A stretch of DNA of 55,392 nt from a virus. Positions 1-10,900 of the stretch are shown in pieces. Each line of letters starts with the position of its first letter. Within the stretch, counting starts at the first letter, position 1. A program made the position numbers and the translations under genes. The notes under the pieces are model-generated. The model had not been told where the DNA came from and did no database searches. It saw nothing but the letters and a program-made list of their open reading frames with translations. The stretch is taken from IMG/VR virus record IMGVR_UViG_3300035701_004790, positions 1 through 55,392 of that record; one strand, written 5' to 3'.

Positions 1-313
1 CTTGCAGAAGAACCTGAAAATGATAATGTGTTTGACCCTAATGCTATTCTTGTATTCCCCGTTAATGTACCTCCCAATCTTATGTTATTACCACTTTTTG
101 TTAATCCATTAACTGCAGTAGGTATTATACTATTTGCCTTAGTGTCGGTATAACTTTTATCTGTTAATGATCTTGAGGTATATCCTGCAGAATAATCTCC
201 CAAATATTCTATACCTGCTATCGATGATACATATAAGTGTACAGGAGTATTAGCTAATCTAGCAAATCCAGTTCTTGAATTATTATCAACTTTACTGAAT
301 GTACCACCAATAA
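1..313. repeat. Near-identical copy of 5288-5600 (paralogous fibre linker)
   Basis: Aligns base for base with 5288-5600 with about seven differences by hand count. It covers the Delta_60 fibre linker domain in both genes. Confidence 0.85.
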
Positions 314-2471
314 TTATTCTTAAACCATCTGATTGTACTCCTATTGTATTCACAGCACCATCCGTATTCAAAATATTGAATGTAGTATCCAGAATTCCAC
401 TACTACTTAATTTAATTATTTTACCTACAGGTGTACCATTATATGTTGTGAATGAACCGCCAATAAGATACGAACCATCTAATAACAATTTAGATGGATT
501 TGTTGTAGCATCTAATCCAGTACCATAAATAAACGTATTGTCTAAAGTACCATTATTATTTAACCTCACAATTCTATTTGCTGTAATTCCACTATATGTT
601 AGAAACGTACCAGTACATAATATCTTTCCATCGAGTTGTAACAATGTTGATACCACTGTGCTGGTAAATCTAGTACCTAATGAAGTATTTATACTACCAT
701 TACTATTTAATCTAATTAATTTCTGTGATGTCACCCCACTATATGAATTAAATGAACCTGAAACTATTATATTAGTTGTGGGTTCCACTGTTATACTATT
801 CACAGTACCAGTATTAAATCCTGTACCAATTACAAAAGTTGCATCTACCTTTCCATTTGGATGTAATCTTATGATTCTGTTTGATGTAACTCCACTATAT
901 GATGTGAAACTACCACCAGCAATTATTTTTCCGTCCGATTGAATAACTCCACTATTTGCGATAGCAGATGAAGCGAAATTACCCACTAAAAAAGTATTAT
1001 CTGTAGTTCCATCAGTATTCAATTTAATTATTCCACCTCTAGTAGAACCAGTAAATGAATTCATAGAACCTAATAATAAGTATTTACCATCAGGCGTAAT
1101 AATTGTACTCAAAACACTACCTACAATTCCCAAATTAAAACGTGGAAATACATCTATTAATGTTCCGTCTGATTTTATTTTTACTACGTTAGATTGCGCA
1201 ATACCAGCATAAGAATAAATAATTCCACATAAAAAAATATCTCCATTTGATTGTGGTTCAATTGCTAATATATTAGAAGATTGATCTAATTGACCTACGA
1301 AACTATTGTCATTACTACCATCTGTGTTCAATCGTACTATAGCATATTTCTGTATATTATTATAAATACCAAAATCACCACCCACTAATATTTTATTATC
1401 TGACTGTATTTTTACAGTTGATGGGAAAACAAAAGAAAAATTACCAACATCAAATCCTACACCACTACTAAATGTATTATCAACCGATCCATTGGTGTTT
1501 AATCTTATTATACCATTTCCTATAGTTACACCACTATACAGATTAAAATCACCCACAACAATTATCTTATTATCAATAGATTGTATTGCAATATCATTAA
1601 CATCACCAAACCCAGTTTCTCCACTAAACCCAATACCATTAAAAAAAGTATTGTCAATTGATCCATTACTGTTCAATCTTACTATACCATTTTTTGTTAC
1701 ACCACTATAGGAATTAAAAAAACCACCTAACACTAATTTTCCATCTGATTGAACAATTACTTTTCTAGGGTAAGCTCCTGTATTAAAACCAGCACCACTT
1801 ACAAATGTCGCATCTACCTTTCCATTTGGGTGTAATCTTACAATCCCATTTGCCGTAACTCCACTATATGATGCGAAAGTACCTATAGCAACTATTTTCC
1901 CATCTGGCTGTACTGTGATACTATTCACAGTACCAGAATTAATATCAAAACCAGTACCACTTACAAATGTTGCATCTACCTTTCCATTTGGGTGTAATCT
2001 TATAATCCCATTTGCCGTAACTCCACTATATGATGCGAAACTACCACCAGCAACTATTTTTCCGTCTGGCTGTAATGCCATTGCCTGTACTCCACCAGCA
2101 AATCCAGTACTGGTTATGTATGGCAAAAATGATGTATCTGGAGTTCCATCAGCATTAAGTCTTGCAATCCCCGGAGTATATGTATTTGATGAATGTGTAA
2201 AATTACCTCCTAACAATATTTTTCCATCTGATTGTGTAAGACTACTAAATATGGTTCCGTTGAAACCACCGCCACATACTATAGAGCTATCAAGTATGAA
2301 ATTGTTAGTTGATCCACTATTCAATGTATGTAAGGTTATATTCGTTGCACTTAATTTAATATTTGGTTTACCATTAAGATTGTTAAAATAAGTAACTCCT
2401 GATATGAACAAAGTTGAACCAGAAGGTTGTATAAAACCCGAATTTGCTAATATTTGTCTTGTTTGTAACAT
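1..2471 (-). CDS. Delta_60-repeat fibre protein, C-terminally truncated by window edge
   Basis: About 823 codons are visible, starting at the ATG at 2471-2469, and the frame stays open to the window edge. After a short N-terminal module (GSTLFISG) come about 13 repeats of 50-55 residues with the pattern GGxFxxYxGVTxNxIxRLxxxGxxDxTF, the Delta_60 family expected to fold as beta-propeller blades. The last ~100 visible residues match the linker in the middle of the next gene (2482-7917), with nearly identical DNA. The gene lies 10 bases after that paralogue in the same operon. A receptor-binding tail fibre or spike is inferred from the repeats and the neighbouring fibre genes. There is no signal peptide. 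It may be as long as its 1811-residue neighbour. Confidence 0.75.
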   Translation of the reverse strand, partial: MLQTRQILANSGFIQPSGSTLFISGVTYFNNLNGKPNIKLSATNITLHTLNSGSTNNFILDSSIVCGGGFNGTIFSSLTQSDGKILLGGNFTHSSNTYTPGIARLNADGTPDTSFLPYITSTGFAGGVQAMALQPDGKIVAGGSFASYSGVTANGIIRLHPNGKVDATFVSGTGFDINSGTVNSITVQPDGKIVAIGTFASYSGVTANGIVRLHPNGKVDATFVSGAGFNTGAYPRKVIVQSDGKLVLGGFFNSYSGVTKNGIVRLNSNGSIDNTFFNGIGFSGETGFGDVNDIAIQSIDNKIIVVGDFNLYSGVTIGNGIIRLNTNGSVDNTFSSGVGFDVGNFSFVFPSTVKIQSDNKILVGGDFGIYNNIQKYAIVRLNTDGSNDNSFVGQLDQSSNILAIEPQSNGDIFLCGIIYSYAGIAQSNVVKIKSDGTLIDVFPRFNLGIVGSVLSTIITPDGKYLLLGSMNSFTGSTRGGIIKLNTDGTTDNTFLVGNFASSAIANSGVIQSDGKIIAGGSFTSYSGVTSNRIIRLHPNGKVDATFVIGTGFNTGTVNSITVEPTTNIIVSGSFNSYSGVTSQKLIRLNSNGSINTSLGTRFTSTVVSTLLQLDGKILCTGTFLTYSGITANRIVRLNNNGTLDNTFIYGTGLDATTNPSKLLLDGSYLIGGSFTTYNGTPVGKIIKLSSSGILDTTFNILNTDGAVNTIGVQSDGLRIIIGGTFSKVDNNSRTGFARLANTPVHLYVSSIAGIEYLGDYSAGYTSRSLTDKSYTDTKANSIIPTAVNGLTKSGNNIRLGGTLTGNTRIALGSNTLSFSGSSA

Positions 2472-2481
2472 TTATTTTATA

Positions 2482-5400
2482 TTAAACACTTCCATGCCAA
2501 TTAATTCCATTATAAACAAGGATTACTGACCCATAATTTGAGTTAATGAGTGCTGTGGTTGCTCCATTTATTTTTTTACCATTACCATTTATTGTGATGT
2601 TCTGTGCCGTAGCATTACCCTTTACATCAGAAACAATAATTTGTTGATTTGTTTTTGGTATCGAAGGTAAATATATCGTAATGGCACTAGTTCCACTACA
2701 ATGAATATAATCATTAGATGTTGTAGCAGTAAATGGAGTCGTAGTTAAAAGAGATAACAAAACAGAATTTTTTTCTGTCAAAACCTGATTTGATACATAT
2801 CCCTTATGTACCAAAGATAAATCATTAAAACTAGCACTATAATCCGAACCATATTCAAACCCTACAGGATTTTGAAGAACCGCCCCATAATTATTGTTGA
2901 TAATTCCACCACTTATTAATGACGCACTACCAACTATACCGAATTGACCACCAATAAAATAATTGCTATTGACTGAAAATGGTGTAATAGTATAAACGTA
3001 TGTAGCGGTTCCATTATAGTCATTAGTTCCTATACCTAAACCTGATGAAGTATCTAAAGTCCAATCAGCATTTAATCTTACTATTCCACGATTTGTTATT
3101 GATTTAAATGAATCAAAACTCCCCCCCACTAATATTTTACCATTACTTTGAACCGAAATTACGTTTACGAGACTATTAAATCCATTAAATCTCTGAAAAG
3201 ATGTTGTCGTATCCCAAGTTCCATTGGAATTTAATCTCATAAAATTACCTGTAGATTGTACTCCGTTATATGTGACACCATTATTATCAAAAGAAGAGCC
3301 ACCAATAAGAATTTTACCGTCAGATTGAAGAAACATCGTATAAACAACAGCCCCTGCAGTAAATCCACTAGCACCACTATTAAACGTTGAATCTATACTA
3401 CCATTCGAATTTAATCTTATAATGGAATTCTTTGTAACACCGCTATATGTTGCGAAAGTTCCACAAGCCAATATTTTATCATCTGGTTGAATAATTATTT
3501 TTTGTACATAACCCCCAGTAAATCCACTACCAATTACAAATGTTGCATCTACCTTTCCATTTGGATGTAATCTTATTATATTATTTCTACTAACACCACT
3601 ATATGATGAGAATGAACCAGAAACAACTATTTTTCCATTTGATTGTATTCCAGCACTATACACCGTACCTACCACTGTTCCACCAGTAAATGTACTATCC
3701 AAAACTCCATTTTCATTCAATCTAATAACTCCTTTATTACTAAGAGATACATTATTGTATGCGTTTATATTACCAGTAATAATTATTTTTCCATCTGATT
3801 GTGACTTAACATCGAAAATGCTCGAAGAAGTAGGAAAAAATCCACTACCACCAATATTAAATGTTCCATCAACAAGACCTTCATTAGTCAATTTAACAAT
3901 ACGATTAGCTGTTTTGCCACTATATGTTGTAAAGAAACCTACAGCAATTAAATTTCCGTCAGATAATAATACAGAAGATTGTACTACACCATTAAAACCT
4001 AAATTATTAGCACTAAATATATTATTTGGAGTACCAACATTTGTTAAAACAGCAGCATTAATTCTATTAACACCATTGACACCAGTATAATCACCACCTA
4101 AAAAAATTGTACCACCACTAAATATTTGAGACGTTTTAATTTTTGGGTCTGACTGAAAAAGTCCCAACCCTACCCCACTACCTACAACGAATGTGTTATC
4201 TATTGTTCCATCGGAATTTAATCTAATATGATTATTATTAGCAATACCATTATATGAACTAAATGAACCACCTACATATATTTTTCCGTCTGATTGAATT
4301 GAAATAGTTCCAACAGAATTATTTCCTGCACCAGTAAATCCCGTACCTGTAAATGTTGCATCTATCTTTCCATTTGGATGTAATCTTATTATTCTATTTG
4401 CTGTGACACCACTGTATGATATAAAACTACCACCCACCAATATTTTATTGTCGGTTTGAAATTTTATACTTTTTATAGCATTTGACCCACTATTCAAAAA
4501 TCCGCTACCACCTAAAAATGTTGCATCAACTTTTCCATTAGGGTGTAATCTTATAATTCCAGTTCTACTAACGCCACTATACGTTGTGAAGTTACCACCA
4601 ACAATAATTTTTTGATCTGATGGTTGAACTACTACAATACATGGAACAAAAGTAAAACCAGTTCCAAATCCAGTACCGCTTACAAAAGTCGCATCTACCT
4701 TTCCATTTGGATGTAATCTTATAATATGATTTGCAGTAACTCCACTATATGTGTTAAAATCACCACAAACAACTATTTTTTGGTCTGCTTGTATTGCTAT
4801 TGAATTAGCTGCTCCATCTGTAAATCCGTTAGTTCCACCAATAATAAATGACGTATCATATGAACCATCAGTATTAAATCTGGCAATTCTTAGATTGGCA
4901 TTTGCAAAATTGAGTTCAGCCGTAACCACCAACTTTCCATCTGCTTGAAGAGCCATGCTATTTATGGGTAGAGTATTAGATAAGTAACTACCAGCGTAAT
5001 TAAATGTATTATCTAAAGTTCCATCAGTATTAAATCTTATAATATCTGACTTAGTTAATGAAACACCAGCATACGACTTAATAACTCCAGCAATAATTAA
5101 TTTTTCATCACTCTGAATAACAGATTTAACTATTGAACCTACAATTAATTTACCCCCATTAGAATAGGGCATTGCCTTTCCAAAATTTTGACTGAATTTC
5201 AACAGTGAACCTGTACTTCCTCCCATATCTAAATTTGCACTCGAAGCAATTGAAATACTACTATTACCAGTAGCTGAAAAACCAATACTTGCAGAAGAAC
5301 CTGAAAATGATAATGTGTTTGACCCTAATGCTATTCTTGTATTCCCCGTTAATGTACCTCCCAATCTTATGTTATTACCACTTTTTGTTAATCCATTAAC

Positions 5401-7917
5401 TGCAGTAGGTATTACACTACTTACCTTAGTATCGGTATAACTTTTATCTGTTAATGATCTTGAGGTATATCCTGCAGAATAATCTCCCAAATATTCTATA
5501 CCTGCTATCGATGATACATATACGTGTACAGGAGTACTAGCTAATCTAGCAAATCCAGTTCTTGTATTATTATCAACTTTACTGAATGTACCACCAATAA
5601 TTAATACAGTATTATCCGATCCAAACCCAATTGCATTCACACCACTATCTATATTCGCAATAGTAAGTGTAGGATCAAGAATTCCATTACTAGTTAATCT
5701 CATTATTTTGCTTACAGGTGTACCATTATATGTTGAAAATCCACCAGCGATATAAAGATAACCATCTGATCTTATAGATATTTTTGCTACAGTACTATCT
5801 AATGTAGTTGATAAAAAAGTACTATCTTTAGTAGTATCAATATTTAATCTCATTAAAAATTGTGTTGTAATTCCACTATATGTGGTAAAATTACCACCAA
5901 CCAACAATTTTCCATCTGATTGTATTACTAATGACGCAACTGAGGCAAATGCATTAAATCTAGTACCAAATGAAGTATCTATACTACCATTACTATTTAA
6001 TCTAATTAATTTACGTGATGTCACCCCACTATATGTATTAGATGAACCACCAACATATATTTTTCCATCTAATTGAATATCTATAGCACTCACAGTACTT
6101 ACAAACCCCGTACCAATTACAAAAGTTGCATCTACCTTTCCATTTGGATGTAATCTTATTATTCTGTTTGATGTAACTCCACTATATGATGTGAAACTAC
6201 CACCAGCAATTATTTTTCCGTCTGATTGAATAGATATTGCATTCACAGTACCAGTATTAAATCCTGTACCAATTACAAAAGTCGCATCTACTTTTCCATT
6301 TGGATGTAATCTTATGATTCTGTTTGATGTAACTCCACTATATGATGTGAAAGTACCGCCAAAAATTATTTTTCCGTCTGATTGAACAGCACTAGTGACT
6401 GGTTGGGTAGATGTACTAAAACCAACACCTGTAAGGAAGGTAGTATTATCTACCGTTCCATCAGTGTTAAGAGAAACTATACCATTAGCAGTTACACCAT
6501 ATAACTGACTAAATGATCCACCTATCAAATATTTTCCATTAAATATTCTTGCAATAGAAATATTTAAAACATTAAATCCTGCATTATAAAATGGAAATAT
6601 ATTTATTATACTTCCAGTTGTTGATACTTGTGTTAGATAACGTTGTGAAGTATTATTATACGATTGATGCGTACCACCAAAAATTACATTTCCATTTAAT
6701 TGTACACCAATTCCGTTAATTACACTACCACTAACAGTACCTGCACCAGTTACAAACGTACTATCAAGAGTACCATCACTATTTAATCTAAAAATTGTAC
6801 CCTTACTAACCCCATTATATGATGAAGATGATCCACCAATTAATATTTTATTATCTATTTGTAGTTTTAGTGTTTGTCCACCAAATTCCGTAAATCCATC
6901 GATATTAAGACCAGTACCAGTTGTAAAAGTATTATCAATTGATCCATTGGTATTTAATCGTACAATACCGTTTTTTGTTACACCACTATATGTATGAAAA
7001 GCACCCGTAACAATTATTTTATTATCAGTATTTGTTTGTATTGCTAAACCCGCTATATAATCACTTGGGTTACCATCTAAAAAAGTATTGTCAATTGATC
7101 CGTCAGTGTTTAATCTTAATAAACTATGTTTTGTTACACCACTATAGGAATTAAAAAAACCACCTAACACTAATTTTCCATCTGATTGAAGGGCTAATAT
7201 CGCAGCTATTTCAAATGCTCCTGTATCAAAACCAGCACCACTTACAAATGTCGCATCTACCTTTCCATTTGGATGTAATCTTATAATTCCATGTCTTGTA
7301 ACTCCACTATAAGTATCAAAATAACCTATAACAATTATTTTACCATCAGATTGAATTTTTACATCTTCTAGTAAAGCACCAGAATTAATATCAAAACCAG
7401 TACCACTTACAAAAGTTGCATCTACCTTTCCATTTGGGTGTAATCTTATAATTCCATTTGCAGTAACACCACTATATGATGTGAAACTACCTATAGCAAC
7501 TATTTTCCCATCTGGCTGTAATGCCATTGCCTGTACTCCACCACCAAATCCAGTACTGGTTATGTATGGCAGAAATGATGTATCTGGAGTTCCATCAGCA
7601 TTAAGTCTTGCAATCCCCGGAGTATATGTATTTGTCGAATGTGTAAAATTACCTCCGACTAATATTTTTCCATCTGGTTGTGTCGTCACACACAATATCG
7701 TGTTATCGAACCCTGCACCAAAAAGTAAGGATGCATCCAATATCATATTATTAGTTGATCCACTGCTCAATGTCTGCAACGTTATGTTGTTTGCAGTTAC
7801 ACTAATATTTGGTTTACCATTAATTGTTATAATTTCAGTAGTTCCAGATAATGTTAATGTTGAACCAGAAGCCTGTATATAATTAGGATTTGCTAATATT
7901 TGTTTTGTTTGTAACAT
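2482..7917 (-). CDS. Giant Delta_60-repeat tail fibre protein (1811 aa)
   Basis: The N-terminal module (residues 1-60, with SGSTLTLSGTT) is shared with other fibre genes here. Residues ~70-790 hold 14 Delta_60 repeats. A linker at ~799-930 contains NGLTKSGNNIRLGG and the S-L-x-D-K-x-Y element. Residues ~939-1660 hold 14 more repeats. The last ~80 residues (1730-1811) form a domain also found at the end of the next fibre gene (7942-12669). Repeats fall into near-identical copies (RLHPNGKVDATF) and diverged ones (RLNSNGSIDNTF). The architecture suggests two multi-bladed propeller stacks separated by a linker, ending in a tip or trimerisation domain; that structural reading is inference. A virion fibre role fits its place downstream of three other fibre genes. 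Confidence 0.8.
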   Translation of the reverse strand: MLQTKQILANPNYIQASGSTLTLSGTTEIITINGKPNISVTANNITLQTLSSGSTNNMILDASLLFGAGFDNTILCVTTQPDGKILVGGNFTHSTNTYTPGIARLNADGTPDTSFLPYITSTGFGGGVQAMALQPDGKIVAIGSFTSYSGVTANGIIRLHPNGKVDATFVSGTGFDINSGALLEDVKIQSDGKIIVIGYFDTYSGVTRHGIIRLHPNGKVDATFVSGAGFDTGAFEIAAILALQSDGKLVLGGFFNSYSGVTKHSLLRLNTDGSIDNTFLDGNPSDYIAGLAIQTNTDNKIIVTGAFHTYSGVTKNGIVRLNTNGSIDNTFTTGTGLNIDGFTEFGGQTLKLQIDNKILIGGSSSSYNGVSKGTIFRLNSDGTLDSTFVTGAGTVSGSVINGIGVQLNGNVIFGGTHQSYNNTSQRYLTQVSTTGSIINIFPFYNAGFNVLNISIARIFNGKYLIGGSFSQLYGVTANGIVSLNTDGTVDNTTFLTGVGFSTSTQPVTSAVQSDGKIIFGGTFTSYSGVTSNRIIRLHPNGKVDATFVIGTGFNTGTVNAISIQSDGKIIAGGSFTSYSGVTSNRIIRLHPNGKVDATFVIGTGFVSTVSAIDIQLDGKIYVGGSSNTYSGVTSRKLIRLNSNGSIDTSFGTRFNAFASVASLVIQSDGKLLVGGNFTTYSGITTQFLMRLNIDTTKDSTFLSTTLDSTVAKISIRSDGYLYIAGGFSTYNGTPVSKIMRLTSNGILDPTLTIANIDSGVNAIGFGSDNTVLIIGGTFSKVDNNTRTGFARLASTPVHVYVSSIAGIEYLGDYSAGYTSRSLTDKSYTDTKVSSVIPTAVNGLTKSGNNIRLGGTLTGNTRIALGSNTLSFSGSSASIGFSATGNSSISIASSANLDMGGSTGSLLKFSQNFGKAMPYSNGGKLIVGSIVKSVIQSDEKLIIAGVIKSYAGVSLTKSDIIRFNTDGTLDNTFNYAGSYLSNTLPINSMALQADGKLVVTAELNFANANLRIARFNTDGSYDTSFIIGGTNGFTDGAANSIAIQADQKIVVCGDFNTYSGVTANHIIRLHPNGKVDATFVSGTGFGTGFTFVPCIVVVQPSDQKIIVGGNFTTYSGVSRTGIIRLHPNGKVDATFLGGSGFLNSGSNAIKSIKFQTDNKILVGGSFISYSGVTANRIIRLHPNGKIDATFTGTGFTGAGNNSVGTISIQSDGKIYVGGSFSSYNGIANNNHIRLNSDGTIDNTFVVGSGVGLGLFQSDPKIKTSQIFSGGTIFLGGDYTGVNGVNRINAAVLTNVGTPNNIFSANNLGFNGVVQSSVLLSDGNLIAVGFFTTYSGKTANRIVKLTNEGLVDGTFNIGGSGFFPTSSSIFDVKSQSDGKIIITGNINAYNNVSLSNKGVIRLNENGVLDSTFTGGTVVGTVYSAGIQSNGKIVVSGSFSSYSGVSRNNIIRLHPNGKVDATFVIGSGFTGGYVQKIIIQPDDKILACGTFATYSGVTKNSIIRLNSNGSIDSTFNSGASGFTAGAVVYTMFLQSDGKILIGGSSFDNNGVTYNGVQSTGNFMRLNSNGTWDTTTSFQRFNGFNSLVNVISVQSNGKILVGGSFDSFKSITNRGIVRLNADWTLDTSSGLGIGTNDYNGTATYVYTITPFSVNSNYFIGGQFGIVGSASLISGGIINNNYGAVLQNPVGFEYGSDYSASFNDLSLVHKGYVSNQVLTEKNSVLLSLLTTTPFTATTSNDYIHCSGTSAITIYLPSIPKTNQQIIVSDVKGNATAQNITINGNGKKINGATTALINSNYGSVILVYNGINWHGSV
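6107..6385. repeat. Tandem copy of one Delta_60 repeat segment
   Basis: 6107-6229 and 6263-6385 match over 123 bases with about eight differences and encode repeats 9 and 10 of the first array. The paralogue at 1-2471 has only one corresponding repeat. Confidence 0.7.
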
Positions 7918-7941
7918 CTTTTTATATTTATTAATTATATT

Positions 7942-10900
7942 TTATACAAATCCACCACCAGACCAATTGAAACCATTATAAATAACCACAACAGACCCAT
8001 AATTGGTATTAATTAATGCTGTTGATGATCCATTTATGTTTTTACCGTTTCCATCAATGGTCAAATTCACCGATAATGCATTCCCTTTTATATCAGCTAT
8101 AAAAATTCTTTGGAATGGTTTTGGTGTTAAGGGTAGATAAAAACTCATCGTTGTTGTTGCAGAAATACCGACATATCCAACACTGCTTGATCCTGTTGCC
8201 GTTGCCGTTATTATTACACCATTTAGTTGATTATTTAAATCTGATATACTTCTATATCTAACCTCACCGTTAGATTCTTTGGTTAATACATTTGTCGTTG
8301 TACCTGATTTTATTGAACCAAGTATTGTTGTTTGTCCTGTGTTACCTAAATAAATTTTTGAACTACCTGTAACCGTTAAATTAGTACCAATAACTATCGT
8401 ATTATTTACTGATGCAATACCATAAGATGTGTTATATCCAATAAATGTATTTGTACTACCTGTTAATGTTAATGAAGCATGGTATCCAGCAAACGCACCA
8501 AGGCCAGTATTATAACTACCTCCACCTCTAGGTAACGACCAGTTACCAAAACCAGAATGACCCCAACCACTTACTGATAAACTTCCAGCCTCTGTACCAA
8601 CGAATGTTGTCTTCGTAACCAAATTAGCATATTGTAATGCGTGTGCACCAATTGCAATATTATGTAATGTATTTCCAACTCCAGTATCACCGCTAGAACC
8701 ACCAGTCATGTCAGCACCAGCTAATGTGCCAATCATGGTATTATTTCTTCCTATTTTTGATCTCTTACCTGCGGAATCCCCAATAGCAATTTGGTATCTT
8801 TCAAAATCAGCAAATGCTAATGCATTAGGGCCAATACCTATTGAACTTACACCATCTCTAGCAATTGAACTTTGCATTGCAGAACCACCAATTGCTGTAA
8901 TATATGATGTATTTGTTAATCCTGTAAAAAGTCTCATTGCCCAGTTACCTATCGCAATATGAGAATCATTAAAAGTAGATGCTGCTACCGATCCTAAATT
9001 CGTTTCATAACCAATATCAATCGAATAACTATAGTTCCCCGATTTTACATTACTTACTTTTCTACCAATAGCAATATTATGTGTACCAATGGTCATTCCA
9101 GTTTGGTTGTTCCAACCAATAGCAATATTTCTACCACCATTAAATTCTGTTGCTGATGCAGTAATTGATCTTAAGTTATAAGAACCCAACGAAATATTAC
9201 CTGCACCATTCGAAGCCGAACCGTTTCCAGCACCAATATATATATCCGTCAATCCTGTTGCTACACTATTTCCAGTTTGATTTTTAAATAATAATAAACC
9301 AACATTTGCACTGTTTCCAATTTGACCTGAAATAAATGGTGTTCCTTGGGTTTGGGCATTAAATGTTAATGTTAAACCTGTTGTTGTATTAATTGTCGTA
9401 TCACCAGTTAAGGTTCCACCTAATCCTATATTAGTTCCTTTTTTTACTAAACCATTAACTGCATTGGTTGTACCTGTGATACTTCCAATTAATCTTACTT
9501 CCAATTCACCTGTTGTTGTATTTCTAGTTACAAAATTTGTCGATGTTCCTGTAACTAATGCTGCTCCTATACCATAACCTATTCTAACTCTTGGCATAAA
9601 GACGGTATCATTAGTTGTAGCACTTGCTTTGATGGTGTTACCACCAAGTACAACTGATCTTAATGAATCTGATGGTATATTATGATTTAAACCACCAAGA
9701 ATAACTGAGTTAGCTGCTAATGCACCATCACCAGCATTTTGTGAACCATTCGATTCAGAATAATTAAATGATGAAGTACCTGCTGCAACAACAGCTTTAT
9801 TATTTATCTGTGAATTTCCTTTACCACCAGCAAACGATTGTGCACCTGTAGCACGAATTATACGACCAACAGCAAAAGAATTTGTACCACCAGCAAAAGC
9901 TGAAAAACCAACAGCAAATGCGGTTTGTCCTGTTGCAACTGCAGATGAACCAATTGCAGTCGAAAAATTATCAGCATATGCATTGTTACCCATTGCCCAA
10001 GAATATAAACCATCAGACCAGTTTCTACCACCGATATAATATGTATAAGTTCCTGTAACGCCTTGAAATGTTGCAGTATTAAAATTGTAACCATTTCTAA
10101 TTTGTGCACGTGAGTAATTCGTTGAAATTGTTGCACCAGTATTTGTTGGAATTGATGATAAGAAACAAACATACCAAGCACCGCTTGAATCTTTTACCCA
10201 AAATTGAAACCAGTAACTCAAACCCCTTCCAGTAGTTGCATTTAAAAAATTAGTACCATTACCAACCACTGCAGGGGAACCATTAGTTAATGTTACTGTG
10301 CCTTGTCCAACTATTTCAACATTTGTTTTATATGAAAATACGTTTGGTATTGCAGATTGATTATCTAGTATGACTGGTGTTGATGCACCAGATATTATCA
10401 TATTTCCAATACTTGAAGTACCGCTAATATCAATAAACTCTAATTCACCAGTACTGGAATTTCTACCTACCAAATTTTTGCTAAAATTATTTTTAGTTGC
10501 AGCACCACCAATACCATAACCAATTCTAACTTTTGGCATGAACACAGTATCCGTAGTTGCTGATGTTGCTTTAATTGCATTACCACCAAGAATAATCGAA
10601 CGTGTACTATTTGAAGGTATATTACCATCATTACCACCAAGAATAGCACTATAATCAGCAAGAGCACCATGACCACTAGTTTGACCAGTAGAATTTGATG
10701 ACATATTTATTGAATGTATTCCCGAAGTAAGAACTCTTTGTACTGTTCCAGTATGAGAACCAAAAGTATATGTATTTGCCCAACCAAATACTAACGATCC
10801 CTTTCCTGCTGCTTGTGCATTATACCCGAAAGCATAACCCATATCTGCAATTACTTTACTATTATAACCCATTGTAAATGCTGCAGAAATAGCATTACCT

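Noticed and set aside
830-7450. CRISPR-like array of ~45-bp direct repeats
   Set aside because: The copies are in frame inside continuous coding sequence, imperfect, and spaced unevenly at about 120-170 bases; they encode a protein repeat.
538-7882. Long plus-strand reading frames opposite the fibre genes (for example 538-942, 1915-2391, 7481-7882)
   Set aside because: They are antisense shadows of the Delta_60 repeats: low-complexity translations rich in Pro/Leu/Ile that repeat wherever the fibre repeats do, with no start signals.
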